A DNA stretch of 14,996 bases. Source: Dehalococcoidia bacterium. GTDB taxonomy: Bacteria; Chloroflexota; Dehalococcoidia; E44-bin15. The notes under the pieces were generated by a model that saw only the letters and a program-made list of their open reading frames with translations, ran no database searches and was not told where the DNA came from. The DNA lies in the NCBI GenBank assembly GCA_023129355.1, contig JAGMCC010000011.1, positions 1 to 14,996 on the forward strand, given 5' to 3'. This document shows, piece after piece, positions 12,524 through 14,996 of the stretch; positions within the stretch are counted from its first letter, which is position 1; each line of letters opens with the position of its first letter. The position numbers and the translations under genes are program-made.

Positions 12524-12987
12524 TGAAGAAGGTAATGATCCCAATCGCCGTTCTCTTTCTGTCCATCCTGTTCCTCATCGGGTTGTCCTCAACGGCGAAT
12601 GCCAACCCCCATCGCATGCTGATGAATTACCAAGTGGGCAGGATAGATATGGTTGTATATTTCTCCGGGGGTACCCCGGCCCAAAATGCCCATGTCACAG
12701 TCTACAGACCCGATGGGACCATCTATCTGAAGGGAGAGACCAACGAAGAAGGGGAATTCTCCTTTGAGCCGACGGTGATGCAAGGCGAGTGGAAGGTAGT
12801 GGCAGAGCACTCGGGCCACAGAGCGGAAATATTAATAGGAGCAGAGGGCGAGGGCGGAACCAGTGAAATGCCATTATACATTACAGTGACAGCCGGACTC
12901 GGCTATCTAATAGGCCTCGGCGGAGCGGCTATAGGCTACATGGGATGGAAAGCGCGGAGGAAAAGAGAGAGTGAAACACCATCCTGA
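12523..12987 (+). CDS. nikL: NikL-type accessory component of nickel ECF transporter
   Basis: 154 residues; ATG overlaps the nikM TAA (TAATG) and is preceded by GGGAGGTGG. A signal peptide (about 1-27, ending ANA) would leave NPHRMLMNY at the mature N terminus, placing His30 near it. Residues 50-105 look like a carboxypeptidase-regulatory beta sandwich (HVTVYRPDGTIYLKGETNEEGEFSF). A TM helix lies at 118-142, followed by KARRKRE. It is bitopic with a domain outside the membrane, like NikK, and probably helps NikM with metal loading. Its last 17 bases overlap nikQ. Confidence 0.85.
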   Translation: MKKVMIPIAVLFLSILFLIGLSSTANANPHRMLMNYQVGRIDMVVYFSGGTPAQNAHVTVYRPDGTIYLKGETNEEGEFSFEPTVMQGEWKVVAEHSGHRAEILIGAEGEGGTSEMPLYITVTAGLGYLIGLGGAAIGYMGWKARRKRESETPS

Positions 12988-13696
12988 GATCGACAAATAT
13001 GCCGGGCTCAGCTCCCCCATACACAACTGGGACCCGCGGGCAAAGCTGATAGCTATCCTCTCTCTCATCATCGCCATCGTGCTCATCCCCGACCTTGAGA
13101 TAGCCTTAGTCGGGCTAGCGATCGCCCTTACCCTCGCCTTAATATCGAGGATACCATTTAGCTTCATGCTGAAACACATGATGTGGGTCATCATGTTCAT
13201 CGCGCCCCTGTTCGTCATCGTTTCCCTCACCCCCAGCGGCGGAATCGAGCATGCCTCCCTGATAGCGGTTAAGGCACTTGCGGCCGTTATCCTTATCTTC
13301 CCTATGATCGGAACCATGAGGTTCGATACCACAGTTAAAGCCCTGGAAAGGCTCAAAATCCCCTCAAAGCTCGTTCAAATGATAATGTTTGCCTATAGGT
13401 ACATCTTTGTCTTTAGCGGGGAGTTTCAAAGGATGTTCACGTCGCTCACTTCGAGAGGTTTCCGTAAAAGAACAAATATCTACACGCTCAGTACAACGGG
13501 TAAGCTGATCGGGATGCTGTTTGTTAGAAGCCTTGACCGGTCAGAGAGGGTCTTCAGTGCGATGGTCTCCAGGGGATATGATGGAAACCTTAAGACCCTG
13601 GTTGAATTCGAGATGCACACAGCGGATGTTCTCAAGGCCGCTATATTGATCGCAATCGCAGTCGCATTGGATTTAATTTGTTTCACGGTGGTGTAG
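12971..13696 (+). CDS. nikQ: ECF transporter T component CbiQ/NikQ
   Basis: 241 residues from GTG 12971, with GGAGGA about 9 bases upstream inside nikL. The N terminus HHPEIDKYAGLSSPIHNWDPRAKL is typical of CbiQ (first block, residues 3-14, and DPRAKL 21-26). Several TM helices follow (about 27-60, 66-87, 93-113 and a C-terminal one at 219-240). The cytoplasmic coupling helices carry the two signature triplets SRG at 161-163 and 200-202, in TSRGFRKR and VSRGYDGN, which bind the ATPase groove. It transmits ATP-driven movement from NikO to NikM. It is cotranscribed, with nikO starting 3 bp after its stop. Confidence 0.95.
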   Translation: MKHHPEIDKYAGLSSPIHNWDPRAKLIAILSLIIAIVLIPDLEIALVGLAIALTLALISRIPFSFMLKHMMWVIMFIAPLFVIVSLTPSGGIEHASLIAVKALAAVILIFPMIGTMRFDTTVKALERLKIPSKLVQMIMFAYRYIFVFSGEFQRMFTSLTSRGFRKRTNIYTLSTTGKLIGMLFVRSLDRSERVFSAMVSRGYDGNLKTLVEFEMHTADVLKAAILIAIAVALDLICFTVV

Positions 13697-13699
13697 AAG

Positions 13700-14458
13700 A
13701 TGGAAATGGCTATAAGTATTACCGATCTCAGCTACACCTACCATGACGGGACGCCGGCATTAAAGGGGGTTTCACTCGATATATCCAGGGGAGAATCGAT
13801 TGGCGTTATCGGCCCCAATGGCGCCGGAAAGACCACGCTTTTATTACACCTGAACGGTATCCTAATGAGCGAAAACGGAAAGGTAAAGATACTGGGAAAG
13901 GAAACAAGGAAAGAGAACCTGAAAGGGATCAGGAGAGACGTGGGGCTTGTTTTTCAAGACCCCGATGATCAGCTCTTCATGCCTACCGTTTTCGACGATG
14001 TGGCCTTCGGCCCTATAAATATGGGCTGTGCCCAGGAGGAGGTAAGGGAGAGGGTGGCTCAAGCCCTTGAGTGGGTAGGCATGGAGGGCTGTGAACAAAG
14101 GTCGCCGCAACACCTAAGCATCGGTGAGAAGAGGCGCATCGCCATCGCCACCATCCTCTCCATGAGCCCGCAGATTCTGGTAATCGATGAGCCCACCGCT
14201 AACCTCGACCCGCGAGCCAAGTGGGAACTCACTGTGCTGCTCAGGGGGCTGTCCATGACCAGGATCGTGGCATCACACGACCTGGAGATGGTCGCCGCGC
14301 TCTGTGAACGCACCATCGTCCTCGATAACGGAAAGATAGTCGCCGATGATGCCACACCGATTATTATGTCAAATACTGTCCTGCTGCAGAGACACGGCCT
14401 GGCACCTGCCTCCGGGATCATCGAGCCCCGAGATCGAGGTCCTTTGCTAAATAGGTGA
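13700..14458 (+). CDS. nikO: ECF transporter ATPase CbiO/NikO
   Basis: 252 residues. ATG 13700 starts 3 bp after nikQ; an in-frame ATG at 13706 is an alternative. Motifs in order are: A-loop SYTYHDG (11-17), Walker A GPNGAGKT (38-45), Q-loop VFQDPDDQLF (84-93), signature LSIGEKRRIA (139-148), Walker B ILVIDEP (159-165) and H-loop ASHDLEM (191-197). It hydrolyses ATP on the cytoplasmic side to power the transporter. The signature has Glu where most ABC proteins have Gln. It is the last gene of the operon, and no hairpin terminator is seen in the 17 bp before the converging HAD gene. Confidence 0.96.
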   Translation: MEMAISITDLSYTYHDGTPALKGVSLDISRGESIGVIGPNGAGKTTLLLHLNGILMSENGKVKILGKETRKENLKGIRRDVGLVFQDPDDQLFMPTVFDDVAFGPINMGCAQEEVRERVAQALEWVGMEGCEQRSPQHLSIGEKRRIAIATILSMSPQILVIDEPTANLDPRAKWELTVLLRGLSMTRIVASHDLEMVAALCERTIVLDNGKIVADDATPIIMSNTVLLQRHGLAPASGIIEPRDRGPLLNR

Positions 14459-14475
14459 TAGCTAAGCCCCACAAT

Positions 14476-14996
14476 TTATATATTCCTCAAATAATTTGCC
14501 AAGTCCTTCTCATCTTGCGGTATAAAAGCTTCGTACCGCGATGCGCACCTCTCCTTTAGCTCTTCCGTGGCAAAGAATGCCACTATAGGATACCCGGCGA
14601 TCTCAAAACAGCCCTCATCGTCTTCGCTGTCACCGATGTATACTGTCTTCTTCTCATCAAGGTTTCTACGGCGAAGCGCTCTCAGCAGCAATTGCGGTTT
14701 ATTTTTGTATATGTTCAATAGAAACTCAATCGCCCTTCCGCCTTTATGCCTGAACGCATTGGCTTCCCGGAAATCGAAGTAGCGCCTAAATCCGGCAACA
14801 GTCAGGACACGATCGATTCCATATCCATAGCCGGATGAAAGGATACCAGTGGTCTTTCCCCGCTGGTGACAGAATCGGATCGGCCTCAGAATTCTGCGAT
14901 CAAGTTTTTGTTGCGTTTCCCTCCTGGCTGCGTATCTATCAACTGAACGGTGGATGAAGGAGATAGGAAGCCCGTTTATTACTCCTCGATTGTAAA
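14476..14996 (-). CDS. HAD-superfamily hydrolase, C-terminal part (5' end outside window)
   Basis: The minus-strand frame is open from the right window edge to TAA at 14476, about 172 residues, with no ATG. The TTG at 14718 is internal, because homologous-looking sequence continues upstream of it. HAD motif II is GILSSGYGYGID (Ser after TGIL), a Lys for motif III lies in KNKPQLLLRAL, and motif IV is TVYIGDSEDDEGCF with both acids. Motif I with the nucleophilic Asp and the N terminus would lie beyond 14996. The arrangement is like phosphoserine-phosphatase-type phosphatases; the substrate is unknown. It converges on nikO with a 17-bp gap. Confidence 0.85.
   Translation of the reverse strand, partial: YNRGVINGLPISFIHRSVDRYAARRETQQKLDRRILRPIRFCHQRGKTTGILSSGYGYGIDRVLTVAGFRRYFDFREANAFRHKGGRAIEFLLNIYKNKPQLLLRALRRRNLDEKKTVYIGDSEDDEGCFEIAGYPIVAFFATEELKERCASRYEAFIPQDEKDLANYLRNI

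Noticed and set aside
14440..14490. Bidirectional terminator between nikO and the HAD gene
   Set aside because: No inverted repeat or T-tract pair is visible in this short A/T-rich gap.

Overview
The window reads like a piece of an anaerobic bacterial chromosome, most probably a member of the Chloroflexota (Dehalococcoidia-like). I base this on the gene mix (paired class III CoA-transferases, abundant Fe-S proteins, an ECF nickel/cobalt transporter, DUF3786), the style of the FtsH sequence and the moderately GC-rich coding. This assignment is inference, because no rRNA gene is present. No CRISPR array, transposase, integrase or phage gene is visible. The layout is housekeeping genes mixed with small accessory cassettes.

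Positions 1-2077 (+) carry two consecutive class III (CaiB/BaiF) CoA-transferase genes, the first cut by the window edge. They meet, tail to tail on a shared CTAG, a minus-strand operon ftsH-moaE (4462 to 2074), whose promoter and leader hairpin lie at 4478-4545. Going rightward from the same intergenic region, a DUF3786 gene (4597-5238) is followed by a 44-codon remnant of a crotonase (enoyl-CoA hydratase) gene at 5281-5415. Next comes a compact four-gene cysteine-rich redox cassette (5428-7441): a 4Fe-4S protein with extra Cys motifs, a 2[4Fe-4S] ferredoxin, a Cys-rich protein I cannot name, and a small Cys-rich protein whose 5' end is ambiguous. I regard this cassette as the best candidate for an undescribed system.

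Positions 7498-8997 hold a greA gene with an N-terminal recombinase-type SAM-like domain, driven by a near-consensus promoter, then a tiny ORF and an SCP2 sterol-carrier-like gene. A tRNA-Pro(GGG) gene lies on the minus strand at 9019-9097. Between its promoter and the fmdB promoter lies a roughly 265-bp non-coding, hairpin-rich insertion bounded by 14-bp direct repeats. fmdB-dtd (9490-10288) follow.

Positions 10353-14458 form a metal-homeostasis module. A Fur-family regulator is followed by an ECF transporter operon in the order nikK-nikM-nikL-nikQ-nikO, the known NikKMLQO arrangement. The same perfect inverted repeat, TGCAA-N4-TTGCA, overlaps the promoters of both the regulator and the transporter operon. 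This suggests a self-regulated, Nur-like nickel (or cobalt) repressor circuit. The window ends with the C-terminal part of a minus-strand HAD-family phosphatase.

Several promoters have -35/-10 hexamers spaced by exactly 17 bp. At two of them (DUF3786 and fur) the predicted transcription start falls at or just before the start codon, suggesting leaderless mRNAs.
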